From Multivorans sp965116445 (GTDB lineage: Bacteria; Acidobacteriota; Thermoanaerobaculia; Multivoradales; Multivoraceae), in contig OZ220688.1 in assembly GCA_965116445.1 (NCBI GenBank), positions 2,418,001 through 2,482,000 on the forward strand: a stretch of DNA of 64,000 nt, written 5' to 3'. Below the pieces are notes generated by a model. It made no database searches. It saw only the letters and a list, made by a program, of their open reading frames with translations, and was not told where the DNA came from. Numbering within the stretch: the first letter of the stretch is position 1; each line of letters opens with the position of its first letter. Made by a program: the position numbers and the translations under genes. This document shows positions 52,940 to 61,158 of the stretch, one piece after another.

Positions 52940-54109
52940 ATGACCCGTTCGATCTTCAACCAACCCCACCTGTGTCCGCGCGGCAGCGCGGCGCTTCCAC
53001 TTGCCGTCCTCCTGCTCGTGGCCGGTGCCGTTTCAACCTCGGCGCAACGGTCCTACCCGCCCGCCATGGAGGGCACGACGTCCGAGGTCTACCGCACCGT
53101 CGACGATGTCGAACTGAATATCTATCTGTGCAACCCGGAAGGCCATTCGGCCGACGACGCGCGACCCGCGATCGTCTTCTTCTTCGGCGGCGGTTGGCGC
53201 TCAGGTTCGCCGCAGCAGTTCCTGCCCCACTGCCGCTACCTCGCCGACCGCGGGATGGTTGCCGCCGTCGCCGACTACCGGGTGGCCAGCCGCCACGGCG
53301 TCACGGCAAGTGAGTGCGTCGGAGACGCGAAGAGCGCCGTCCGCTGGCTGCGCGTCAACGCGGACAGGCTCGGTATCGACCCCGACCGCATCGCCGCCGG
53401 CGGCGGATCGGCGGGCGGCCACCTGGCAGCGGCCACCGCCACTCTGCCGGAGCACGATCCCGATCCCGACGGCGTGAGCCCCGTGCCCAACGCCCTGGTC
53501 CTCTTCAATCCCGCGACCGTCCTGGCGCCCGTCGACGGCGATCCGATGCCGACGGAAGAGCAGCGCGAGCGCTTCGCCGCGCTGGAGGAGCGTTTCGGAG
53601 CGCCGCCCGAGTCGATATCCCCCTACCACCACCTGCGGGAGGGACTGCCACCCACGATTCTCTTTCATGGCGACGCCGACGAAACCGTGGCGCACAGCAC
53701 GGCGGACAGGTTCTGTCGCGGCCTCCGGAAACACAGGGCGCGATGCGATTTCGTCAGCTATCACGACCAGGGCCACGGCTTCTTCAACTTCGGTCGCGGA
53801 GAGGGCGACGAGAAGAACAAGTGGTACGAGGACACCGTCTCCCGCATGGACGGCTTCCTGTACTCGCTCGAGTGGCTCGATCCGAAGCCCAATCCCGACG
53901 GCACGCCGGGAGAGCGTCTGACCTGGGAGGAGTCGCTCAGCAGGGCGCTCGGCAATCAGAGTCTCCCTCCAGGAATACAGGAGATCAGGGAGGAGCTCGA
54001 ACACCGCGACGCGGAGGCGGCGACCTCTGAAGACGCCGAGAGCAGCGACGAAGAACCGACCCCGCCTGACGAGCAAAAGGTGGACAACGACGACATCGAG
54101 GACGAGTGA
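52940..54109 (+). CDS. Secreted alpha/beta hydrolase (esterase) with acidic tail
   Basis: A 389-residue exported hydrolase: signal peptide LPLAVLLLVAGAVSTSAQ, oxyanion-loop IVFFFGGGWRSGSPQQF (HGG-like, here FGGG), nucleophile Ser157 in GGGSAGG, Asp245/247 in HGDADET and His279 in DQGHGFFNFG. This is the acetyl-xylan/hormone-sensitive-lipase-like BD-FAE group. The last ~45 residues are a highly acidic, probably disordered tail (EDAESSDEEPTPPDEQ). Its TGA overlaps the GTG of the PQQ dehydrogenase gene, so the two are coupled. Confidence 0.87.
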   Translation: MTRSIFNQPHLCPRGSAALPLAVLLLVAGAVSTSAQRSYPPAMEGTTSEVYRTVDDVELNIYLCNPEGHSADDARPAIVFFFGGGWRSGSPQQFLPHCRYLADRGMVAAVADYRVASRHGVTASECVGDAKSAVRWLRVNADRLGIDPDRIAAGGGSAGGHLAAATATLPEHDPDPDGVSPVPNALVLFNPATVLAPVDGDPMPTEEQRERFAALEERFGAPPESISPYHHLREGLPPTILFHGDADETVAHSTADRFCRGLRKHRARCDFVSYHDQGHGFFNFGRGEGDEKNKWYEDTVSRMDGFLYSLEWLDPKPNPDGTPGERLTWEESLSRALGNQSLPPGIQEIREELEHRDAEAATSEDAESSDEEPTPPDEQKVDNDDIEDE

Positions 54110-56133
54110 TCGCCGTTTCCGCGATTCGCCGACGGCTCGGCTCCGTTGTTCTCACCGCGTTCGCTATCGGGAGCGCGGCCTTCGCCCAAACAGCGCCGAC
54201 GCCAGGAGCGGCCTCGTCCAGCCAGACTGGAACCCAGCCGGCCGGCGAATGGCACAACTACGCCGCCGACAGCCGGAGCAGCAAGTACTCGCCGCTCGAC
54301 CAGATCGACGGGACGAACGTTCACGAGCTTGAGATCGCCTGGCGCTGGAAGTCGATCGACTACGGCCTCGCCGCGCGCCACGAGGGCATCTTCCCGCCCT
54401 CCGTGTTCCAGAACACGCCGATGATGCGCGACGGCCGGGTGCTTGTCGCGACCGGCATCGGCGCCGCCGCGCTCGATCCCGCAACCGGCGAGATCCTCTG
54501 GACTTACGATCCCTTCCGGGATGAGGCGCCCAGGAACATGGGGCGGCTGCCCGTGCGAGGAGGCGTCACCTGGAACGACGGCGACCGCCAGCGGCTCTTC
54601 TTTGTCGGCAACGGTCGGCTGACCGCGCTCGATGCGCACACGGGCGCCCTCGATCCGGACTTCGGCGACGGCGGCCGGATCGACATGCTGGACGCCGGCC
54701 AGGGTCTCCGGCGCCGCGGGTACTTCTGGTCCTCGGCGCCCGTGGTCTGCGGCGATGTGATCGTGGTCGGCGAGTCGACCTCCGACGCCTGGTCCAGGCG
54801 CAGCAACCCGCCCGGGATCATCCGCGGGTACGACGTGCGTTCCGGCGCGCTGCTCTGGCGGTTCCACATCATCCCCGAGCCGGGCGAGTTCGGCTACGAC
54901 TCCTGGGAGACTCCGGAAGCGGCCGAGGCAGGCGCCGCGAACGTCTGGACGTGGATGAGCTGCGACCAGGAACTCGGCATGGTCTACGCCGCGACCAGCA
55001 CTCCGAGCAACGACTGGTACGGCGGCCATCGCCCCGGCAAGGGCCTGTTCGCCGAGTCGATCCTCGCCCTCGACGCCGCGACCGGCGAACGCCGCTGGCA
55101 CTTCCAGGCCATTCACCACGGCCTCTGGGACTTCGACTTTCCGTCCGCTCCCGTGCTCGCCGACATCGTCGTCGACGGACGGCCGATCAAGGCGCTCGCG
55201 CAACCCTCCAAGCAGGCGTTCCTCTACGTCTTCGACCGAGAGACCGGCGAGCCGGTCTGGCCGATTGTCGAGTTGCCCGTGCCGCCTTCGGACGTTCCCG
55301 GTGAGCAGGCCTGGCCGACCCAGCCGCACCCGACGTGGCCATTGCCCTACGACCTCCAGGGGCTCGCGATCTCCGACCTGATCGACTTCACGCCCGAACT
55401 GAGAGCGATGGCGCTCGAGTACGTCTCCCAGTACCGCATCGGCCCGATCTTCCAGCCGCCGACGCTGATCGAGGGGTCGGATGCCAAACCGACGATCCAG
55501 GTGCCCGGGGCGGTCGGCGGCAGCAATTGGAACGGTGCCGCGCTCGACCCGGAAACGAACGTGGTCTACCTGCCGTCCGTCACCGTGCCGGCGATCCTGG
55601 GCCTGCGGCCGCCGCCCGATCCCGCACGCTCCAACCTGCGCTACCGGGTCGACCTGAGCGAAGCCGATGGCTACGAGTGGGCCACCCTGCCGAACGGCCT
55701 GCCGATCACGAAGCCGCCCTACGGCCGCCTGACCGCGATCGACCTCGACACCGGCGAGCACCTGTGGATGGTCCCGAACGGCGACGGCCCGCGTGATCAC
55801 CCCGCCCTCGCCCACCTCGACCTGCCACCACTAGGCCAGCAGGGACGCGTATCGGCTCTGGTCACGAAGACTCTGGTCTTCCTCGCCGACGGCTCGGACG
55901 CGATGGTGGTCCAGCCCGAGGGTGCCGGCAGCAGGAAGTTCCGCGCATACGACAAGGCGAACGGCGACGTCGTCTGGGAGATGGAGCTGCCGTCCGGCGT
56001 CAGCGGCGCGCCGATGACCTACCTCCACGAAGGCCGCCAGTACATCGTGATGGCGATCAGCGGAATGGGCTTCGAGGGCGAGTTGCTGGCCCTGGCGCTG
56101 CCCGATCCGCCGGCAGCCGGCGCGGCGCCGTAA
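54106..56133 (+). CDS. PQQ-dependent quinoprotein dehydrogenase (soluble-domain form)
   Basis: A 675-residue exported propeller enzyme starting at GTG 54106 with signal LTAFAIGSAAFAQT. Typical features are EWHNYAADSRSSKYSPLDQI, TWNDGDRQRLFFVGNGRLTA, the segment FHIIPEPGEFGYDSWE, GHRPGKGLFAESILALDAAT, HHGLWDFDFPSAPVLADIVV and GGSNWNGAALDPET. This matches the membrane glucose-dehydrogenase-like group that oxidises sugars or alcohols in the periplasm with PQQ; no transmembrane N-terminal domain and no cytochrome c domain are present. PQQ biosynthesis genes are not in the window. The exact substrate is unknown. Confidence 0.9.
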   Translation: MIAVSAIRRRLGSVVLTAFAIGSAAFAQTAPTPGAASSSQTGTQPAGEWHNYAADSRSSKYSPLDQIDGTNVHELEIAWRWKSIDYGLAARHEGIFPPSVFQNTPMMRDGRVLVATGIGAAALDPATGEILWTYDPFRDEAPRNMGRLPVRGGVTWNDGDRQRLFFVGNGRLTALDAHTGALDPDFGDGGRIDMLDAGQGLRRRGYFWSSAPVVCGDVIVVGESTSDAWSRRSNPPGIIRGYDVRSGALLWRFHIIPEPGEFGYDSWETPEAAEAGAANVWTWMSCDQELGMVYAATSTPSNDWYGGHRPGKGLFAESILALDAATGERRWHFQAIHHGLWDFDFPSAPVLADIVVDGRPIKALAQPSKQAFLYVFDRETGEPVWPIVELPVPPSDVPGEQAWPTQPHPTWPLPYDLQGLAISDLIDFTPELRAMALEYVSQYRIGPIFQPPTLIEGSDAKPTIQVPGAVGGSNWNGAALDPETNVVYLPSVTVPAILGLRPPPDPARSNLRYRVDLSEADGYEWATLPNGLPITKPPYGRLTAIDLDTGEHLWMVPNGDGPRDHPALAHLDLPPLGQQGRVSALVTKTLVFLADGSDAMVVQPEGAGSRKFRAYDKANGDVVWEMELPSGVSGAPMTYLHEGRQYIVMAISGMGFEGELLALALPDPPAAGAAP

Positions 56134-56160
56134 CGCCGGCAACGGCCTCAGCAACACCAG

Positions 56161-57603
56161 ATGAACCTGCGCGCCGTTTCCGGACTCGTGGGGCGGCTCC
56201 TGCTGCTCCTGGCCGGCGCGCAGCTCATCCCCTTCTCGTTCGCGCTCTGGCACGGCGAGGAGCGGCCCGCCGGGGCGCTCGCCGGCTCGCTGCTGGTTTG
56301 CGCCGCGGCCGGCGTGGCCGCTCACTGGTGGGGCAAACCGCACGAGAAGATCTACCGGCGCGAAGCGATCCTCGTCGTCGTCGGCGCCTACATCCTGGCG
56401 TCCTTCTTCGGCGCGCTTCCCTACCTGCTCAGCGGCGAGATCACGGATCCGATCGCGGCCCTGTTCGAGTCCGCCTCGGGCTTCACGACGACGGGCGCCT
56501 CGATCCTGACCGACATCGAGGCGCTGAGCCCCAGCATCCTGCTCTGGCGCAGTCTCACGCAATGGCTGGGCGGCATGGGGATTCTGCTCCTGTTCGTCGC
56601 CCTGTTCCCGAGCCTCGGCCCCGGCGCCCGCCTGCTCTACCGGCTGGAGGTGCCGGGACCCACCCAGGACATCATGCAGCCTCAGGTGCAGAAGACGGCG
56701 ACCGTGCTCTGGCAGATCTACGTCGGCCTGACGATCGCCCTGATTCTGCTGCTGCTGGCGGGCGGCGCGAGCCAGTACGAGGCGTTCTGCTACGCGTTGA
56801 CGACCGTGTCGATCGGCGGTTTCGCGCCCTTGAACGCAAGTGTCGCCGCATTCGACTCCGCCTTCATCGAGTGGACGGTCATCGTCTTCATGCTGATTGC
56901 CGGCATCAACTTCTCCCTGATCTTCGCGGTACGTTCACGGCCAAGCCAGCTCTACCGGGACACAGAGTTTCGCGCCTACGCGTCGATCGCCGCGGTGCTC
57001 GTCGCCCTGGTCACCGTCGATCGCTGGCGCAGCACCGACCTGCCCTTCCTCGAGGCCTTGCGCGAAGCCGCCTTCAACTCGGTTTCGCTGATGACGACGA
57101 CCGGTTACACGACCCGGGACTACGACTCCTGGAGCGACACGTCCCGCACCCTGCTGCTGCTCGCCATGTTCGTCGGCGGCTGCGCCGGCTCGACCGCAGG
57201 CGGCGTCAAGGTCGGCCGCCTGGTCATGACGCTGAAGATGGCCCTGCGCGAGGTGCAACTCCTGTTCAACCCGCGCCGCGTACTGGCACTCCGGGTCGGC
57301 AACCGAACGATCAGCGACCAGGTGGCGCGCAGCCTGGGCGGCTTCATGACCCTGTTCGCCTTCCTGTGGCTGGGCGTCGCCGCCACACTCGCCATCGGCG
57401 GCAACGACATGGTCACGTCGCTGTCGTCGTCGCTCGCCTGCCTCTCGAACGTCGGCCCGGCGATGGGAGCGGCCGGCCCCAGCCTGAACTACGCCTTCTT
57501 TGCCGGTTGGGAGAAGCTCCTGCTGATCTTCCTGATGTGGTTGGGCCGGCTTGAGATCGTGGCCGTCGCCGCAATCTTCCTGCCCGTGTTCTGGCGCCGC
57601 TGA
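56161..57603 (+). CDS. trkH: TrkH/KtrB-type potassium uptake protein
   Basis: A 480-residue membrane protein with the four pore-loop repeats of the Trk/Ktr family: SASGFTTTGASI, ALTTVSIGGFAPL, SLMTTTGYTTRDYD and ACLSNVGPAMGA, each with the conserved Gly. The GMGILLLFVALFP and GGCAGSTAGGVKVGRL segments are typical of TrkH. These proteins need a cytoplasmic RCK gating subunit (TrkA/KtrA); none is encoded nearby. It follows the PQQ dehydrogenase by 27 bp and may share its transcript. Confidence 0.92.
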   Translation: MNLRAVSGLVGRLLLLLAGAQLIPFSFALWHGEERPAGALAGSLLVCAAAGVAAHWWGKPHEKIYRREAILVVVGAYILASFFGALPYLLSGEITDPIAALFESASGFTTTGASILTDIEALSPSILLWRSLTQWLGGMGILLLFVALFPSLGPGARLLYRLEVPGPTQDIMQPQVQKTATVLWQIYVGLTIALILLLLAGGASQYEAFCYALTTVSIGGFAPLNASVAAFDSAFIEWTVIVFMLIAGINFSLIFAVRSRPSQLYRDTEFRAYASIAAVLVALVTVDRWRSTDLPFLEALREAAFNSVSLMTTTGYTTRDYDSWSDTSRTLLLLAMFVGGCAGSTAGGVKVGRLVMTLKMALREVQLLFNPRRVLALRVGNRTISDQVARSLGGFMTLFAFLWLGVAATLAIGGNDMVTSLSSSLACLSNVGPAMGAAGPSLNYAFFAGWEKLLLIFLMWLGRLEIVAVAAIFLPVFWRR

Positions 57604-57606
57604 GCG

Positions 57607-57732
57607 GCCTTGCACGTCGCTGGCCGGGCACTGGGTGCGCCGGCGTCCCCGCCGGCTGCCGCCGCAGGCGGCCAGAGACTACGCGCCGGCCGCAGGCCGG
57701 CTCCGAACAACGCGGCCAGTGACGTGCAAGGC
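57607..57732. repeat. Hairpin repeat bounded by 20-bp inverted repeats
   Basis: GCCTTGCACGTCGCTGGCCG (57607-57626) and its inverse complement with one mismatch (57713-57732) bracket a standard unit (57629-57671, CACTGGGTGCGCCGGCGTCC, CCGCCGGCTGCC, GCCGCAGGCGGC) and a second GCCGGCCGCAGGCCGGC hairpin. The whole 126-bp interval could fold into one long stem with internal hairpins, or represents a MITE-like element. It exactly fills the gap between two convergent genes, reaching within 3 bp of both stop codons. Confidence 0.85.
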
Positions 57733-57734
57733 AG

Positions 57735-58325
57735 CTACTCGACGCGGCAGACTTCCGCGAACTCCGGCCGCGGCAGGCGAGGAAAGAGGCCCTCGGGATC
57801 GCCGTAGCCGATGGAACACAGGAAGTTGGAGCGCACCGAAGTGCCGCCGAAGAACAGCTCGTCGCACTTCGCGTTGTCGAACCCGGACATCGGCCCGCAA
57901 TCGAGGCCCACCGAGCGCGCGGCGATCATGAAGTACGCGCCCTGCAACGTGGCGTTCCGGAAGGCCGTGACTTCGGCCAGTTCGGAGTCGCCCCGAAACA
58001 TCTCGGCCATGCCGGGGCTGTGGGCGAAGAGCACGTCCATCTTCTCGAAGAAGGCGAGGTCGTAGCCGAGAATGGCGGTCGCGGGCGCCTGCCGGACCTT
58101 GTCCTGGTTGCCCGGCATCGCAATCGAAGCCAGCCGCTCCTTCGCTTCATCGCTCACCGCGAAGACGACCCGCTGTGGCCAGCAGTTCGCGCTCGTCGGC
58201 CCCCACTTCATCAGGTCGTGGAGTTCCCGGAGCGTCTCTTCCGGCACCTCCCGCGGGAGCCATCCGTTCTGGCTGCGGGCGTCGCGAAACAGGATGTCCA
58301 GGGCGTCGTCGGCAATCTTCGGCAT
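57735..58325 (-). CDS. RutE/HadB-like nitroreductase family protein
   Basis: A 196-residue flavin-dependent oxidoreductase of the nitroreductase fold: LDILFRDARSQNGWLPREVP, MKWGPTSANCWPQRVVF (FMN-binding SANxQP-like), YDLAFFEKM, LQGAYFMIAARSVGLDCGPM, SGFDNAKCDELFF and IGYGDPEGLFPRLPR. This is the pattern of RutE-type malonic semialdehyde reductases, which reduce the aldehyde to 3-hydroxypropionate in pyrimidine breakdown. No other rut genes are present, so the role may differ. ATG 58325 has GGAGGAA upstream. Confidence 0.88.
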   Translation of the reverse strand: MPKIADDALDILFRDARSQNGWLPREVPEETLRELHDLMKWGPTSANCWPQRVVFAVSDEAKERLASIAMPGNQDKVRQAPATAILGYDLAFFEKMDVLFAHSPGMAEMFRGDSELAEVTAFRNATLQGAYFMIAARSVGLDCGPMSGFDNAKCDELFFGGTSVRSNFLCSIGYGDPEGLFPRLPRPEFAEVCRVE

Positions 58326-58454
58326 CGCGTTCCTCCGGCGGCGCATGTTAGCCCGTGTGTCTCACCGATCGCCTGCTGCGGTCGCGGATCCGCGCCGTCG
58401 CCTCGTCGCCCGGCGCCGCTACCTTGCGCGGGCCAGACGGACCCTGGCCGCCGG

Positions 58455-60026
58455 TCAGTCGGTCGCCGGAGCGCGCCGGAAGAGCGTCGCGACGTGGGCC
58501 TCGGGCAGCGGCCGGGTCGCAAGCGAAACTGCCGCCGTGCAGCCCATCGCGAAGAGTCCCGCCAGCGCCGCGCAAGAGGTCGGGTTCGGCGACTCGCCGT
58601 GGAGCCAGGAGAACACCGGGTAAAGGAAGCTCCCCTCGAACCAGGCCGGATCGATCACGCCGGTGTGCAGGATCAGGAAAGAGCTCAGACCAACGATCAG
58701 GCCTGTGTAAGCGCCGGTTCGGGTTACGCCGCTCCACAGCGCGCCGAGCACGAGCGGACCCGCGAAGGCCGCCATCATGCCGCCGTTGCCGGTCCAGACC
58801 AGGATGGCGATGTTCATGTCCATCAGCATCCAGGCCATCGTCACGCAGACGACCATCACGCCCACGGTCGCCCAGCGGCTGATGACCAGCACGCGGTGGT
58901 CGAGTTGCTCCTCGCTGAGGTGGGAGTGGATGCGAGGCGCGATCGTCCGGCGGTAGAGGTCGTTGGCCACGATCTGCGACGACGACACGACGAGGCCGTC
59001 CGCCGTCGACATGACCGCGGACAGGATGCCGACACCGATCAGCGCCGCCAGCCAGGCCGGGAAGAGCTCGATGAACAGCGCAGGTAGCGCCTCGTTCGGC
59101 GTCGCCCCCTCCTCGTACAGCCGGCCGCCGAGCACCGCCCGGGCGAGGGCGCCGCCGAGGCCCAGCATGCCCAGGGTGACGCCGAAGACGGAGGCGAACC
59201 GCAGGAAGGTGAAGCGCGACTTGCCCGTCTTGAGCGCCCAGATCTTGTTGCCGATGTGCGGCAGCAGTCCGAGCGGAATGTGGGCCAGCAGCACCGCCAT
59301 CTGCGACCACCAGGAATGGTAGAGCGGCGTCGAGCGGTTGATCCAGCCGACCTGGTTCGGGTCCTGTCCCCGGATACTGGAGATGACCGAGCTCAAGCCC
59401 CCGTCCAGACCGGCGCCGAAGACGAACAGGAGGACGACGAGCACACCGATCAGCAACATCAGGAAACCCTGCACGCCGTCGGTGAGGATGTCCGCGTGGG
59501 CGCCACCGAGGGACACGTAGACCATCAGCACGACGGCGGTGATCCCGAGCGCCCAGGCCGGTGAAAGCCCAAGCATCGTCTCGAACATGACCAGGCCCGA
59601 CAGGAGCTGGCCGGCGAGGTAGAAGAACAGGAGCAGGGACGCCACGGTGACGATCACGCGGATGCCGTCCGACTGGTACCGGTCTCCAAGGAACTCCGGG
59701 ATCGACCTCGAGCCGAACCGGTCGCCCGCGTTCGCGACCAGCCGCATGCAGATCAGCACGCCCAGGTACACGCCCGCCGGGTAGAGCACCGCCGACAGCA
59801 GCGCCGCCGTACCGTGCTCGTACGCGAGGCCCGGAAAGCCGAGGAATGTCGCTCCGCTCGCCGTCGTCGCCGCGAAGGCGAGGGCCAGGAAGAAGGGGCC
59901 GTAGGCCGCCCGCGCGGTCGCGAAGTCGTCGGCGCCATGAACCCGGCTCCGGCCGATCAGCCCGAACGCCAGCATGCCACCCATGTAGACGGCCAGGAAC
60001 ATCCAGGACCAGACGATCAAGCTCAT
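58455..60026 (-). CDS. Sodium:solute symporter (SSS family)
   Basis: A 523-residue carrier with about 13 hydrophobic segments. SSS features include DDFATARAAYGPFFLALAFA, ASGATFLGFPGLAYEHG, VYVSLGGAHADILTDGVQGF and GILSAVMSTADGLVVSSSQI, the last containing the Na2-site serine/threonine residues. The family takes up sugars, amino acids, pantothenate or acetate with Na+; the substrate cannot be assigned. I place the start at ATG 60026 (MSLIVWSWMF); an in-frame GTG at 60041 is also possible. Confidence 0.9.
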   Translation of the reverse strand: MSLIVWSWMFLAVYMGGMLAFGLIGRSRVHGADDFATARAAYGPFFLALAFAATTASGATFLGFPGLAYEHGTAALLSAVLYPAGVYLGVLICMRLVANAGDRFGSRSIPEFLGDRYQSDGIRVIVTVASLLLFFYLAGQLLSGLVMFETMLGLSPAWALGITAVVLMVYVSLGGAHADILTDGVQGFLMLLIGVLVVLLFVFGAGLDGGLSSVISSIRGQDPNQVGWINRSTPLYHSWWSQMAVLLAHIPLGLLPHIGNKIWALKTGKSRFTFLRFASVFGVTLGMLGLGGALARAVLGGRLYEEGATPNEALPALFIELFPAWLAALIGVGILSAVMSTADGLVVSSSQIVANDLYRRTIAPRIHSHLSEEQLDHRVLVISRWATVGVMVVCVTMAWMLMDMNIAILVWTGNGGMMAAFAGPLVLGALWSGVTRTGAYTGLIVGLSSFLILHTGVIDPAWFEGSFLYPVFSWLHGESPNPTSCAALAGLFAMGCTAAVSLATRPLPEAHVATLFRRAPATD

Positions 60027-60124
60027 AGCGAAACGGCTCACCGTATCACCCGCACCGCGGTGAAACCGTGACGCGCCGCTCAGCGTACTGCTACTACGAA
60101 GTCGACAACCGAGGAGCCATCTCC

Positions 60125-60958
60125 ATGCGTCACGCCACCACCGCCAGGGCCGCCGTCGTCGCCCTGCTGTTCCTCGTTCTGCCGGGGGCGGCGGTCGCCG
60201 ACACCGTCCGCATCCCGGCGGGCACGACCATCTACTGCGTCCTCGACGAGAGCCTCTCGACGAAGAAGAGGTCGAGCCACTACGTCCAGCAGGGAGACCG
60301 CGTAAGGGCCACGGTCGCCGAAGACGTCCTCGTCGACGGCCACGTGGTGATCGAAGCCGGAACCGTCGTCTGGTCGGAAGTCCGCCGCGCCCGCCGCGCG
60401 AAGGTCGCCGGCATCCGGGGCCGGCTCGAGGTCGAGGCGAACACCGTCAAGGCCGTGGACGACACGACGATCCGACTCGCCGGCGGCTACGACCGCTCAG
60501 GCAAGGGCCGCTTCGTGCTCACCGCCGCCCTCACCGCGGCCGTGGCATGGCCCTTCATCTTCATCAAGGGCAAGCACGCTCGCCTCGAACGCGGCGTGAT
60601 CTTCGACGCCCAGACCGCGGCGCCCATCGAGGTCGAGGTCGGAGCACGCCCGGAGTTGCCGGCTCTCCGTGCCGACATCCCCGGCTTCCAGGTCACCATC
60701 CCCTACGACAAGATCGATCCCGACGTCCGGCTCACCAGACTGCCTCTGCACTTCGACGGGCTGGCTGCGAACATCGACGAGGCCCACGTCTCCGCGGTCA
60801 ACGGCGAAGCGATCCGGCGGCTTGAGTTCGCCATCGTCAACGGCACGGGCGAGGTCGATTTCCAGGAACTGGCCGAGCACTTCCGGCTTGGGTTGAACCG
60901 GTTCACCGTCACGATCGACGGCCAGAGCGTCGACGTGCTGCTGGAGTTCGAGTTCTAG
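60125..60958 (+). CDS. Periplasmic hypothetical beta-rich protein
   Basis: A 277-residue exported protein (signal AAVVALLFLVLPGAAVADTV). The first half, VRIPAGTTIYCVLDESLSTK, VQQGDRVRATVAEDVLVDGH and VVIEAGTVVWSEV, has the paired IPAGT/IEAGT turns seen in TrbI/VirB10-like and FlgA-like beta domains, but I would not assign it. A single hydrophobic helix (FVLTAALTAAVAWPFIFIKG) lies mid-protein. The second half is beta-rich (IPGFQVTIPYDKIDPDVRLT). Its TAG is the first triplet of the composite repeat. Confidence 0.65.
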   Translation: MRHATTARAAVVALLFLVLPGAAVADTVRIPAGTTIYCVLDESLSTKKRSSHYVQQGDRVRATVAEDVLVDGHVVIEAGTVVWSEVRRARRAKVAGIRGRLEVEANTVKAVDDTTIRLAGGYDRSGKGRFVLTAALTAAVAWPFIFIKGKHARLERGVIFDAQTAAPIEVEVGARPELPALRADIPGFQVTIPYDKIDPDVRLTRLPLHFDGLAANIDEAHVSAVNGEAIRRLEFAIVNGTGEVDFQELAEHFRLGLNRFTVTIDGQSVDVLLEFEF

Positions 60959-61078
60959 CGAGGCTTCGCCTCAGACCGACGAGCGTTCAGGTCGGAGCAG
61001 ATGCCGGCCAGAAGGCCGGCGCACCCAGTGGGCGGAACTTGCCTCAACTGTAAGGGTGACGCCTGTTCAAGGAGTCTG
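60955..61078 (-). repeat. Long (~125 bp) form of the intergenic repeat
   Basis: Inverse complement of the unit at about 940-1053: CTAGCGAGGCTTCGCCTCAG and ACCGACGAGCG match the 33-bp end repeat, GATGCCGGCCAGAAGGCCGG and CGCACCCAGTG the hairpin, and CCTCAACTGTAAGGGTGACG and CCTGTTCAAGGAGTCTGG the distal part. It begins at the stop codon of the upstream gene. The rest of the 200-bp gap before the peptidase gene holds nothing I recognise. Confidence 0.85.
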
Positions 61079-61158
61079 GCAACCTGGATAAGGGACGAGG
61101 CGCGCGCCGGGCGCAGCCGACGTTCCGGTCGACTCGGGGTCTCCGCTACTGTTCACCC

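Noticed and set aside
53956..55815. A 619-codon minus-strand frame opposite the PQQ dehydrogenase
   Set aside because: The forward frame contains signal peptide, propeller motifs and a coupled start; this frame has neither domain nor ribosome-binding site.
905..61078. CRISPR array made of the repeated GC-rich units
   Set aside because: Copies are dispersed over 60 kb, occur in both orientations, have no regular spacers and no cas genes nearby; they fit REP-like hairpins instead.
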